In this document: piece by piece, positions 5,748 through 13,413 of the stretch
How the letters are laid out: each line of letters starts with the position of its first letter
Position numbering within the stretch: position 1 is the first letter of the stretch
NCBI GenBank assembly: GCA_036269975.1
Contig: DATBDL010000294.1
Span: 1 to 17,783, forward strand
DNA: 17,783 bases
From: DATEPR01 sp036269975
GTDB lineage: Bacteria; Actinomycetota; Actinomycetes; Mycobacteriales; Pseudonocardiaceae
Direction of reading: 5' to 3'
Position numbers and translations under genes: made by a program
Notes under the pieces: generated by a model
What the model saw: only the letters and a program-made list of their open reading frames with translations
Database searches by the model: none
What the model was told of the DNA's origin: nothing

Positions 5748-8503
5748 TCGGTCCGGACCACCGCGCTGTACGTGTTCAGCACGTTCGCCCTGATCGCGGG
5801 TTCCTCGTTGCGGTGGCCGCTTTCCGAGACCATCGCGAGTGCCTGGTGCAGGTAGTCCAGCGCGGTCTCGTAGTCGCCCAGTTCGCGGTGGATCGAGCCG
5901 AGCGTGTCCAGTGCGTTCGCCTCGTTGCGGCGGTCGCCGACCGCTCTGTTCAGCGCCAATCCCTGTTGACAGTAACCGAGTGCCTTCGCCGGATCGTGGC
6001 CGCAGCTCAGGTACAGGATCGCGATGTTGTTGAGCACCATGCCCTCCCCGCGCCGGTCGCCGGTGGCGCGGTACGCGGCCAGCGCCCGTTCGCCGCAGTC
6101 CAGCGATTCCGCGAACTGGCCCAGGGTCTGGTACAGGTGGCACAGGTTGTGCAGTGTCACGCCGGTGCCGCGCACGTCCCCGGCCCGCTGCCGGACCGCC
6201 AGCGCCTGGCGGTAGTGGTCGACGGCCTCGGTGAAGTCGCCGGCCCGCTTGTGCGCGTTGCCGATGCTGTTGAGCGCCCCGCCCTCGCCCCACACGTCGC
6301 CGATGTGCCGGTACTCCCGCAGCGCCTGGTGGCCGACGTCGATCGCGGCCGGCAGGTCGCCGGCCATGTAGTGCGCGCTGCTCAGTTCGCGCAGCAGGTT
6401 CGCCCTGTCGACGTCGTCGGTGACGGCCTTGACACCGACCCGTAGCTGCGTGATCCAGTCGGCGGGAACGTGGCCGCGCAGCTTGAAGAACCACGTCAGG
6501 GCGTACGCGAGCTGCCACGCGTGAGTACGCCAGCCGTCACGGGCCGCGTGGTCGATCGCTGCCATCAAGTTGCCGAGCTCCGTTTCACACCAACGGATCG
6601 CGTCGTCCCGACCGGTGATGTCCGGAACCGGACCAGGTGGCGGCGGCAGGTCGGCGATGCCGCGGCGGGTGTCCGGGTTGAGGTAGGCGTCCATCCGCTG
6701 CGCCAGGTAGCGGAAATGGTCCAGCAGCCGGCCGGTCGCGGCGGCCGACGACGCCGACGCGTGCGTGCGGGCGTACTGGCGGACGAGGTCGTGGCAGCGG
6801 TAGCGGCCGGGCAGCGGTTCCCGCACCAGGTGCACGTCGACCAGGGCGTCCAGCATGCGCTCCGTTTCGGACAGTGGCGTGCCGGCGAGCGCCGCGGCCT
6901 GGTAGGCGTCGAACGACGTGCCCGGATGCTGGCCAAGGGCCGTGAACAGGTGCTGCTGCCCAGCCGTGAGCCGGCAGTACGAGAGGGTCAGCGCGGCCGT
7001 CACACTGCGGTCGCCGACAGCGAGTTCGTCGATGTCGCGCAGCCGGTCGGCCAGGGTGCTGATCGGCCACGCCGGCCGGGTCCGCAGCCGGGCCGCCGCG
7101 ATCCGGATGGCCAGCGGGAGATGACCGCACAGCCGCAGTACGTCGGACGTGGCGCCGGGTTCGGCGGCCACCCGGTCGGCGCCGACGACGGACGTGAACA
7201 GCGCGAGCGCATCGAAGTCCGGCAGCACGTCCAGCGACAGCGTGGCCGTGGTGTCCAGGTCGGCCAGCCGTCGCCGGCTGGTGATCAGGGCGAGACAGCC
7301 GGGCGCACCGGGCAGCAGCGGGCGGACCTGCCCGGTGCTACTGGCGTTGTCCAGTACCAGCAACACTTTCCGGCCGGCCAGCTCGGCCCGCCACGCTGCC
7401 GCACGTTCGGCCGGCTCGGCGGGTATGCGGTCGGCGGGCACGCCGATGGCGCGCAGCAGCGTGTCCAGCGCCGCCGCCGGCTCGATCGGCTCCGCGTGCT
7501 CGGTGTGGCCACGCAGGTCCAGGAAGAGCTGGCCGTCCGGGTAGCGGTGCGCGAGCCGGTGCGCCGCGTGCACGACGAGCGTCGTCTTGCCGACCCCGGC
7601 CATGCCGTCGACGGCGGAGATGACCACGGTCGTCGACAGCTCGGCCGGGCAGGGCAACGCACCGAGGAGCCCCCTGATCTCCTCGGTACGGCCGGCGAAG
7701 TCGGGGATGTCGCCGGGCAGGTCGTTGCGCGGCGGTGGTCGCGGCGTGGTGTCCGGTACGACCAGCGCCGGGTCGTTGGCCAGGATCGACCGGTGCAGCG
7801 TGGTCAGCTCGGGACCGGGATCGGTGCCGAGCTCGTCGGCCAGCAGGTCACGGATGACGCCGTAGCAGCGCAACGCCTCCGCCGCCCGGCCGGACCGGTA
7901 CAGCGCGATCATCCGCTGTGCCCAGAACCGTTCCTGGAACGGATGCCGGATGGTGAGTTCGGCCAGCTCGATCGCCAGGTCGTGGTAGCGCCCGAGCCGC
8001 AGGTCGGTTTCCACGTGCAGTTCGACCGCGGCGAGCTGGTGTTCCCGCCACAGCGGCACGACCTCCCGGTGCAGGTAGGCCGACGGCACGTCCGAGAGCG
8101 GGTCGCCGCGCCACAGTTCCAGCGCGTCACGCAGCAACTCGGCTGTCCGGACCGGATCGCCGGTAACCGACTTCGCCTGCTGGATCAGGGATTCGAACCG
8201 GTCCACGTCGAGGCAGTCGGGCTCGACCTCGATGAGGTAGCCGTCCGGCCGGGTCACCAGCGGTGAGCCGGCCGCGTTCAGCACGCGACGCAGCCGCATG
8301 ACGTAGCTCTGCAGGGTGTCCCGCGCGGCGGGCGGGGCGTCGTCGTCCCAGATCCGGTTCACCAGCTCGTCCGTCGACACCGTGTGGTTGGCGTTGACGA
8401 GCAGCGCGGCCAGCAGTGCCCGCTGTTTGGCCTGGCGGATCGGCACGACGTCGTCGCCGGAGCGGATCTCCAGCGGCCCCAGCAGACGGAACTCGAGGCT
8501 CAT
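5744..8503 (-). CDS. AfsR-like SARP regulator with NB-ARC and TPR domains (middle gene of trio)
   Basis: This 919-residue paralogue has the same domain order as its neighbours: winged helix (1-98), BTAD (about 102-245, LWRGDPLSDV), NB-ARC-like NTPase with Walker A GMAGVGKTT (300-308) and Walker B KVLLVLDN (379-386), then TPRs to the end. The linker between BTAD and NTPase carries NDLPGDIPDF, shared by all three copies (DI/DV and one other change). The MSLEF start is preferred over in-frame upstream starts because it aligns with its paralogues and overlaps the upstream stop as ATGA (8500-8503). Long, nearly unbroken identity with the first gene, including a 45-nt identical tract, shows the trio arose by tandem duplication. 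No AfsK-type kinase gene is in the window, so control by phosphorylation cannot be inferred. Confidence 0.9.
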   Translation of the reverse strand: MSLEFRLLGPLEIRSGDDVVPIRQAKQRALLAALLVNANHTVSTDELVNRIWDDDAPPAARDTLQSYVMRLRRVLNAAGSPLVTRPDGYLIEVEPDCLDVDRFESLIQQAKSVTGDPVRTAELLRDALELWRGDPLSDVPSAYLHREVVPLWREHQLAAVELHVETDLRLGRYHDLAIELAELTIRHPFQERFWAQRMIALYRSGRAAEALRCYGVIRDLLADELGTDPGPELTTLHRSILANDPALVVPDTTPRPPPRNDLPGDIPDFAGRTEEIRGLLGALPCPAELSTTVVISAVDGMAGVGKTTLVVHAAHRLAHRYPDGQLFLDLRGHTEHAEPIEPAAALDTLLRAIGVPADRIPAEPAERAAAWRAELAGRKVLLVLDNASSTGQVRPLLPGAPGCLALITSRRRLADLDTTATLSLDVLPDFDALALFTSVVGADRVAAEPGATSDVLRLCGHLPLAIRIAAARLRTRPAWPISTLADRLRDIDELAVGDRSVTAALTLSYCRLTAGQQHLFTALGQHPGTSFDAYQAAALAGTPLSETERMLDALVDVHLVREPLPGRYRCHDLVRQYARTHASASSAAATGRLLDHFRYLAQRMDAYLNPDTRRGIADLPPPPGPVPDITGRDDAIRWCETELGNLMAAIDHAARDGWRTHAWQLAYALTWFFKLRGHVPADWITQLRVGVKAVTDDVDRANLLRELSSAHYMAGDLPAAIDVGHQALREYRHIGDVWGEGGALNSIGNAHKRAGDFTEAVDHYRQALAVRQRAGDVRGTGVTLHNLCHLYQTLGQFAESLDCGERALAAYRATGDRRGEGMVLNNIAILYLSCGHDPAKALGYCQQGLALNRAVGDRRNEANALDTLGSIHRELGDYETALDYLHQALAMVSESGHRNEEPAIRANVLNTYSAVVRTE
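7064..7108. repeat. 45-nt tract identical to 9877-9921 in the paralogous regulator gene
   Basis: This stretch encodes the Arg/Ala-rich segment after GHLPLAI in the NTPase domain (IRIAAARLRTRP). It is base-for-base identical to 9877-9921, and its 3' two-thirds also matches the third copy near 4361-4390. Such tracts are substrates for recombination or gene conversion between the tandem genes. Confidence 0.75.
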
Positions 8504-11325
8504 CGGTCCGCCTCGTGAATCGGTCGCAGGACTCGGCCCAGCGAGTCTGCCTTGGTCGCGAGCAGGTAGGTGTCCAGGACGTTCGCCCTGATGTTCTCCT
8601 CGAAGACGCAGTTGCCGATGTCCATCGCGAGCGCGAGCGAGCGGTGCAGGTAGTCCAGCGCGGTGTCCAGGTCGCCGAGCAGGCGATATCCCATGCCGAC
8701 AGTATCCAGTGCACATGCCTCGTTGCGCCGGTCGTGTACCTCCCGGTCGATCGCCAGCGCCTGGTGGCCGTGGTTCAGCGTCTGCTGTGGATCGCGGGCC
8801 ACCTTCAGGTACAGCTCGGCGATGTTGTTGAGCACCATGCCCTCGCCACGCCGGTCACCGGTCTGCCGGAACACGTCCAGCGCCCGCCGGCCGTACTCGA
8901 GGGACTGCGTGAACCGGCCGAGTTTCTGGTACGCGTAGCAGATACTGGTCAGGGGAGTTCCGATGCCACGCAGGCTGCCGGCCGCTTCGCGGACCGCGAT
9001 CGCCTCGCGGTAGTGGTCGATCGCCTTGATGAAGTCGCCGGCCTGGAAGTGGATGTTGCCGATGTTGATCAGCGCGGCGCCCTCGCCCCACGTGTCGCCG
9101 GTGCGGCGGTACAGCGTCAGCGCCTCGGTCGAGAGGAGGAGACAGCGCGGATCGTCGCCGCCGATGTAGTGGGCCTCGCCGAGCTGGCGCAACAGGTCCG
9201 CCCGATCGGTGTCCGTCTCGGTCGCCGCGACGCCCACCGTCAGGCACCTGATCCAGAGGTCGGTGTGGCCGTGCCGCTTGAAGAACCAGTGCAGCGCCGA
9301 TGCCAACTGCCAGGCATGGGTGCGCCAGCCGTGCGCCGCCGCGTGGTCGACCGCGGCCATCAGGTTGGCCAGTTCCGTTTCACACCAACGGATCGCGGAG
9401 TCGGCATCGGTGATCGCGGGAGCCGGCCCCGGCGCGCCGAGTTCGGCCGGCACGAATCGGGTGTTGGGATTGAGGTGGGCGTCCAGGCGCCGGGCGAGGT
9501 GGCGGTACTGGTCCAGCAGCCTGGTGACGGCGTCGCGGGTGATCGACTCGGCCGCCGTCGTGCGGGTGCGGGCGTAGTGCCGGACCAGGTCGTGGCAGCG
9601 GTAGCGGCCGGGTGACGGTTCCTGTAACAGGTGCACGTCGAGCAGCTCGTCGAGGAGCTGTTCGGCCGCCGCCACCCCGATCCCGCCGAGCGCCGCGGCC
9701 TGGTAGCGGTCGAACGAGATGCCGGGATGCTGGCCGAGCAGCGCGAACAGGTGCTGCTGGCGGCCGTCGAGCCGATGGTGCGACAGCGCGATCGCGGCGG
9801 TCACGCTCCGGTCGCCGATGGCCAGCTCGTCGCTGTCCCGTGTCTCGTCGCCAAGGCGTTCCGCCAGCGCGCGCACCGGCCACGCCGGCCGGGTCCGCAG
9901 CCGGGCCGCCGCGATCCGGATCGCCAGCGGCAGGTAGCCGCACAGCCGCAACACGTCCGACGTGGCGTCGGGCTCCGCCCCGACGCGTTTCGCGCCGACC
10001 ACCGACGTGAACAGCGCGAGCGCGTCCGGTTCCGCCAGCACGTCCAGCGACAGCGTCTCCGTGGTGTCCAGGTCGGCCAGCCTGCGCCGGCTTGTGATCA
10101 GGACGACGCACGTCGGCGAGCCGGGCAGCAGCGGCCGGACCTGGTTGGTGGAGCTGGCGTTGTCCAGCACGAGCAGCGCTCTGCGGTCGGCCAGCTCGGC
10201 CCGCCACAACGCCGCCCGCTCGGCCAGGTCGGCGGGTATCCGGTCGGCCGGCACGCCCAGCGCGCGCAGCAGCGTGCTCAGTGCGGCGGCCGGCTCGATC
10301 GGCTCGTGTTGCGGGGTGTGGCCACGCAGGTCGAGGAAGAGTTGACCGTCCGGATAGTGCTCGGCGAGCTGATGCGCCACGTGCACGGCCAGCGTGGTCT
10401 TGCCGACACCGGCCATGCCGTCGATCGCGGCGATGACCACCGCAGTGCCGGCGTGGGTGGGCGCGACCTCGAACAGCCGTTTCAGGTCCTCGGCCCGGCC
10501 GGCGAAGTCCGGGACGTCACCTGGCAGATCGTTACGGGGCAGCCGAACCGCGGCGGCGGTGCCGTGCTCGGCCAGCGGTCGGATGCCGGCGCCGTCGGTC
10601 AGGATCGCCTGGTGCAGCCGTTGGAGCTGGTGGCCGGGGTCGATGCCCAGCTCGTCCGCCAGCAGTACGCGCACCGCCTGGTAGCAGGCCAACGCCTCGG
10701 CCTGCCGGCCCGCCCGGTACAGCGCCAGCATCCGATGCGCCCACAGTTGCTCGCGCAGCGGATGCTTGGCGGTGAGCTCGGCCAGTTCCGCGATCACGTC
10801 CTGGTACCTGCCCAGCCGTAGCTCGGCGTCCAGGCGCAGTTCGGTCGCCGCGAGCCGCTGCTCGTGCAGTGCCGGCACGAACTCCCGCCGCAACGCCCCG
10901 GACCGCACGTCCGCCAGCGCGTCTCCGCGCCATTCCGCCAGCGCGGCGCCCAGCAGACCGGACACCGCGGTCGGATCGTCGTTGTCGGCCACCCGCGCCG
11001 CGCGGACACCCGCGGTGAACCGGTCGAGGTCCAGCGCGCCGGCCGCCACCTCGATCAGGTAGCCGTCGGCCTGGGTCCGCACGGCCGAACCCCACGGCCC
11101 GAGCGTGCGGCGCAACCTGGCCACGTAGCTGTGCAGGGTCTCCCGCGCGCTGGCCGGTATCTCGTCGTCCCACACCCGCCGTGCCAGGTCACGGGCGGTC
11201 ACCACGCGGTTGGCGTCCACCAGTAGTGCGGCCAGCAGCGAACGCTGCCGGCCGGAACTGATCGGCAGCGGCCGTCCGTCGACGGTCGCCTCGATCGGCC
11301 CGAGTACCCGGAACTGGAGACTCAT
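8500..11325 (-). CDS. AfsR-like SARP regulator with NB-ARC and TPR domains (first gene of trio)
   Basis: This is the promoter-proximal and longest copy, 941 residues. It has a winged helix (1-98, RVLGPIEA start), BTAD (about 102-245, EWRGDALADV), NTPase with Walker A GMAGVGKTT (303-311) and Walker B-like RALLVLDN (382-389), then TPRs. Its C-terminus (about 920-941) is extended compared with the others. The ATG at 11325 is chosen by alignment of MSLQF with the paralogues. A GGGGGG lies about 9 nt upstream in the transcript, and longer in-frame starts (to 11427) would add Arg/Cys-rich sequence absent from the other copies. The BTAD and wing sequences diverge more from the other two than those do from each other, so it may recognise a different operator. 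It is divergent from the ketosynthase-like operon across a repeat-rich region, the usual arrangement for a regulator and its target. Confidence 0.9.
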   Translation of the reverse strand: MSLQFRVLGPIEATVDGRPLPISSGRQRSLLAALLVDANRVVTARDLARRVWDDEIPASARETLHSYVARLRRTLGPWGSAVRTQADGYLIEVAAGALDLDRFTAGVRAARVADNDDPTAVSGLLGAALAEWRGDALADVRSGALRREFVPALHEQRLAATELRLDAELRLGRYQDVIAELAELTAKHPLREQLWAHRMLALYRAGRQAEALACYQAVRVLLADELGIDPGHQLQRLHQAILTDGAGIRPLAEHGTAAAVRLPRNDLPGDVPDFAGRAEDLKRLFEVAPTHAGTAVVIAAIDGMAGVGKTTLAVHVAHQLAEHYPDGQLFLDLRGHTPQHEPIEPAAALSTLLRALGVPADRIPADLAERAALWRAELADRRALLVLDNASSTNQVRPLLPGSPTCVVLITSRRRLADLDTTETLSLDVLAEPDALALFTSVVGAKRVGAEPDATSDVLRLCGYLPLAIRIAAARLRTRPAWPVRALAERLGDETRDSDELAIGDRSVTAAIALSHHRLDGRQQHLFALLGQHPGISFDRYQAAALGGIGVAAAEQLLDELLDVHLLQEPSPGRYRCHDLVRHYARTRTTAAESITRDAVTRLLDQYRHLARRLDAHLNPNTRFVPAELGAPGPAPAITDADSAIRWCETELANLMAAVDHAAAHGWRTHAWQLASALHWFFKRHGHTDLWIRCLTVGVAATETDTDRADLLRQLGEAHYIGGDDPRCLLLSTEALTLYRRTGDTWGEGAALINIGNIHFQAGDFIKAIDHYREAIAVREAAGSLRGIGTPLTSICYAYQKLGRFTQSLEYGRRALDVFRQTGDRRGEGMVLNNIAELYLKVARDPQQTLNHGHQALAIDREVHDRRNEACALDTVGMGYRLLGDLDTALDYLHRSLALAMDIGNCVFEENIRANVLDTYLLATKADSLGRVLRPIHEADR
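9877..9921. repeat. 45-nt tract identical to 7064-7108
   Basis: Second copy of the identical coding tract in the tandem regulator genes, in the same orientation, 2,813 nt apart. Recombination between the two would fuse the first and middle regulators into one in-frame chimera. Confidence 0.75.
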
Positions 11326-11398
11326 CCTGTGGCCCCCCGGCCGAGCACAGCACCCAACCCCGTGACGCACCGGCGGTGCCAGGGCCCCCTCCATCGCG

Positions 11399-11427
11399 AA
11401 CGTTCCACACCGTCGCGACACGGTCAA
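11399..11427 (-). promoter_or_regulatory. Candidate promoter of the regulator operon
   Basis: On the minus strand TTGACC (plus coordinates 11422-11427) is separated by 17 nt from AACGTT (11399-11404). The -35 is good and the -10 is weak. It would give a leader of about 65 nt before the ATG at 11325. The shared 23-nt element overlaps the spacer and -35, so binding there could repress or adjust this promoter. A second TTGACC lies at 11441-11446 on the same strand without a good -10. Confidence 0.3.
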
Positions 11428-11434
11428 GCCGGTC
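11412..11434 (+). promoter_or_regulatory. Candidate operator in the divergent region, shared with the esxU upstream region
   Basis: It begins GTCGCGACACG and ends CCGGTC, matching 2214-2236 at 19 of 23 positions with no gaps and the same orientation. It lies 87 nt from the regulator start and about 190 nt from the ketosynthase-like start. It directly adjoins the phased repeat array. Confidence 0.4.
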
Positions 11435-11518
11435 CAAATTGGTCAAGACCATGGCCACTGGTGGCCAATCGTGGCCAGACCTGACTCCATGCCAGCCGCA
11501 GGCCAGCGATATGCCAGC
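11422..11518 (+). repeat. Helically phased repeat array, probable regulator binding region
   Basis: Three sets of short repeats follow one another. The first is GGTCAAG, GGTCCAA and GGTCAAG at 11422, 11431 and 11441 (9-10 nt steps). The second is TGGCCA at 11452, 11462 and 11472 (exactly 10 nt steps). The third is ATGCCAGC, AGGCCAGC and ATGCCAGC at 11489, 11500 and 11511 (exactly 11 nt steps). SARP proteins are known to bind direct heptamer repeats set about one helical turn (11 nt) apart near the -35 of target promoters. The last set, about 105-135 nt before the ketosynthase-like start, fits that best. That the array binds the neighbouring regulators is inference. Confidence 0.55.
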
Positions 11519-11623
11519 GCGAGATGGCACTGTGGACTTCGAACCGGCCGTCGATGTTCCGTAGGGGAGAGCATCGGCGGCCCGGTTGGAGGCCGAAGCC
11601 CAGGTTGGTCGTGGGGGGTCGAC

Positions 11624-12616
11624 GTGCGAGTGAGTGTGTCGCGTCTGACGGTGGGACGCCGAAGTCCGACGCGGTCGATGGACGAGTACCTGGCGCAGGC
11701 GGGTCGCACCGCGGCGGCCAACCACGCCGGCTACGGCCCGGTGGACCTCAAGGTCAGCCCGACGCTGGACACCGGCGACGCGCTGGAGGAGCTCCTGGTC
11801 GCGGTCGGCCTACGCGCGTGCCAGGACGACCCGGTCGGCCTGGTCCTCTACGGCCATGCCCTGCCGGCACCCCGGTTCGGCACCGAACCCGGCCTCGCCG
11901 ACCGGGTCAGGGTCGGCCTGGGCCTGGCCGGCGTGCCGTTCTTCGGCATCTCGGGGGTTGGCGGCACGTCGGTGCTGCGCGCGCTGGACTACGCCCGCCG
12001 CTACCTGGAGCGCAGGGCCGCCTACGACGTCCCCGGTTACGACGGCGTCCTCGTGCTGGGCGGCGACAACGGCACGGTCGTGGACAGCGCCCGGCACGCG
12101 CCGGGCACCACGGAGCTCGCGGACACCGTCGTCGCGTTCCTGGTCCGCCCGGACAGCGCTGTCGGTGGCGTCGATGCCGCGGGCCGCTACCGCTACCTCG
12201 CCGGCGCGACCAGCAGGGATGCCCGCTTCCACCGTGGTCAACGCCTGGGCCCGGTGCGGCAGCGGCTGTTCGACCAGGTGTGCGCAGTCCAGGTGCTGGC
12301 CACTGCGAACAGCGCGATGCGGCAGGCCGGCCTTACCGGGGCCGACGTGGACTGGGTCATGCCGCAGGCCAGTGCCGCGCTGTCGTGGCGGGTGTTCGCC
12401 AAGAGCCTCGGCGTCGAGCCGGACCGGGTGCGCCTGGACCTGATCCCGGCCGGCGGCCACACGCACGGCGTCGACGCGCTCGTGGCACTGGCCAACGCGG
12501 AACGAGCCGACCAGCTCACGCCCGGCCAGCGCTGCCTGTTGCTCGGGATCGGTGACGGCGCCTACTTCCAGGCGGCCGTGGTGGAGGTCACGCCCGACCG
12601 GGGCTGGGTGATATGA
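11624..12616 (+). CDS. KAS III/thiolase-fold protein with catalytic residues replaced
   Basis: This 330-residue protein has the length and order of beta-ketoacyl-ACP synthase III. By eye, the active-site strand FFGISGVGGTS (106-116) aligns with the nucleophile region, with Gly114 where Cys is normal. MPQAS (246-250) aligns with PHQAN, with Gln248 for His. GGHTHG (277-282) aligns with GNTS, with His279 for Asn. The C-terminal TPGQRCLLLGIGDGA (299-313) is the typical Gly-rich closing motif. Loss of all three residues argues against normal condensation. It could be a structural partner, or an acyl-transfer or ligand-binding protein using Ser116 or another residue. The GTG at 11624 is chosen because GGGGGG lies 5 nt upstream and the N-terminus then matches the family; an open frame back to 11471 would overlap the repeat array. 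It overlaps the next gene as ATGA. Confidence 0.75.
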   Translation: MRVSVSRLTVGRRSPTRSMDEYLAQAGRTAAANHAGYGPVDLKVSPTLDTGDALEELLVAVGLRACQDDPVGLVLYGHALPAPRFGTEPGLADRVRVGLGLAGVPFFGISGVGGTSVLRALDYARRYLERRAAYDVPGYDGVLVLGGDNGTVVDSARHAPGTTELADTVVAFLVRPDSAVGGVDAAGRYRYLAGATSRDARFHRGQRLGPVRQRLFDQVCAVQVLATANSAMRQAGLTGADVDWVMPQASAALSWRVFAKSLGVEPDRVRLDLIPAGGHTHGVDALVALANAERADQLTPGQRCLLLGIGDGAYFQAAVVEVTPDRGWVI

Positions 12617-13344
12617 CCGGTCTGGTGGTCGAGGCGATCGCGGTCGCGGTGCTGGAGCGGCCCGCTTACCTGTCGATCGCCGACTTCGTCGACGACCCGG
12701 AGATGATGACCCTGGCCAGGGCGGTCGCCGAGCGCAACGAACTGCCGCTGGAACGGCTGCGGTTCCTGGCCGACGAGCCGGACCTGGACGTGGCGTCGGT
12801 CGCGCTGAACGAGCTCGGCCCGCCGGAGGACAAGCAGCCGGTGCTGCTGGTGCGGTCCGGCCCCGATCCCGATCCGTTCGTCACGACGCTGGCCAGGATG
12901 GTCACCGGCCGGCCGTGGGTGGACGAGGAACTCGGCCTCACCCACCTTGACGAGCTCGGTGGCACCGCCGTGCTGGAGTTCCTGGACTGGTTCATGCCGG
13001 ACAGCGGCGCGACCGTGCTGATCGTGGACCAGAGTCCGGTCATCGACGTCCATGCCATGCGGCCGTCACCCGCCGCCGTGGCGCTGCGAGTCGGTAGGGG
13101 GTCGGGGCTGATCCGCGTCGTGAGCTGGGGCGAGGGCACCCCGCCACCCGCGATGGCCTACCGGTTCACCGGTCAGGGCCCGTGCGATCCGTGGATCGAC
13201 CTGCACACCGCGCTGGCCGGCGGCTGGCTCGCGCCAGGTGACGAGGCCCTGTTGCACGCCACGGGTTCCGCGGGCCGGGAGGGCTGGGCGCTGATCGAGC
13301 TGGACGGTGTGCCGGCCGCCCCGAGATGGGCCGGGGTAGAGTGA
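12613..13344 (+). CDS. Hypothetical protein coupled to the KAS III-like gene; possible reduced KAS-fold partner
   Basis: This 243-residue protein starts at an ATG inside the stop of the previous gene (ATGA, 12613-12616), so the two are almost certainly co-translated. It has no signal peptide or membrane helix. I do not firmly recognise it. Its C-terminus, ALAGGWLAPGDEALLHATGS (200-219) followed by GWALIELDG, resembles the closing segment of KAS III proteins (helix, then GxLxPGD, then a hydrophobic strand and a Gly-rich turn). The segment around AAVALRVGRGSG (154-165) resembles the mid-domain strand after the half-site helix. No Cys-His-Asn set is visible; the only Cys is C191. At about 240 residues it is too short for a full synthase. 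A catalytically dead subunit pairing with the preceding protein is plausible inference; an unrelated fold is possible. Confidence 0.7.
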   Translation: MTGLVVEAIAVAVLERPAYLSIADFVDDPEMMTLARAVAERNELPLERLRFLADEPDLDVASVALNELGPPEDKQPVLLVRSGPDPDPFVTTLARMVTGRPWVDEELGLTHLDELGGTAVLEFLDWFMPDSGATVLIVDQSPVIDVHAMRPSPAAVALRVGRGSGLIRVVSWGEGTPPPAMAYRFTGQGPCDPWIDLHTALAGGWLAPGDEALLHATGSAGREGWALIELDGVPAAPRWAGVE

Positions 13345-13383
13345 CTCGGAGTTCGTAGGAACGCCGGGTTCGCCGGGGCCGTT

Positions 13384-13413
13384 TTGACCCTGCTGTCGGC
13401 AGCCAGGTATGTT
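13384..13413 (+). promoter_or_regulatory. Promoter of rplM-rpsI
   Basis: TTGACC (13384-13389) and TATGTT (13408-13413) are separated by 18 nt, a good primary-sigma-type promoter. It lies 75 nt before the rplM GTG, giving a leader near 70 nt. The 144-nt gap after the preceding gene holds this promoter and no other clear element; no convincing attenuator hairpin was seen. Confidence 0.65.

Noticed and set aside
5748..6518. N-terminal extensions of the regulator frames (to 6518, 8716 and 11427)
   Set aside because: The added residues are Arg/Pro-rich shadow sequence overlapping the upstream gene in another frame. The starts at 5747, 8503 and 11325 align with one another at the conserved winged-helix N-terminus.
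6470..8266. A 598-codon plus-strand open frame opposite the middle regulator (also 8416-9615 and 9631-10821 opposite the first regulator)
   Set aside because: These lie wholly antisense to genes with clear domain motifs. Their translations are Arg/Gly/Gln/Val-rich and lack recognisable domains, as expected from the complementary frame of GC-biased coding DNA.
11422..11518. CRISPR-like array
   Set aside because: Repeat units are only 6-8 nt with 9-11 nt steps, no unique spacers of 30 nt and no cas genes; operator-type phasing explains it better.
11471..11623. GTG at 11471 as the start of the KAS III-like gene
   Set aside because: It would place 51 non-family residues over the phased repeat array. 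The GTG at 11624 has GGGGGG 5 nt upstream and gives the usual family length.
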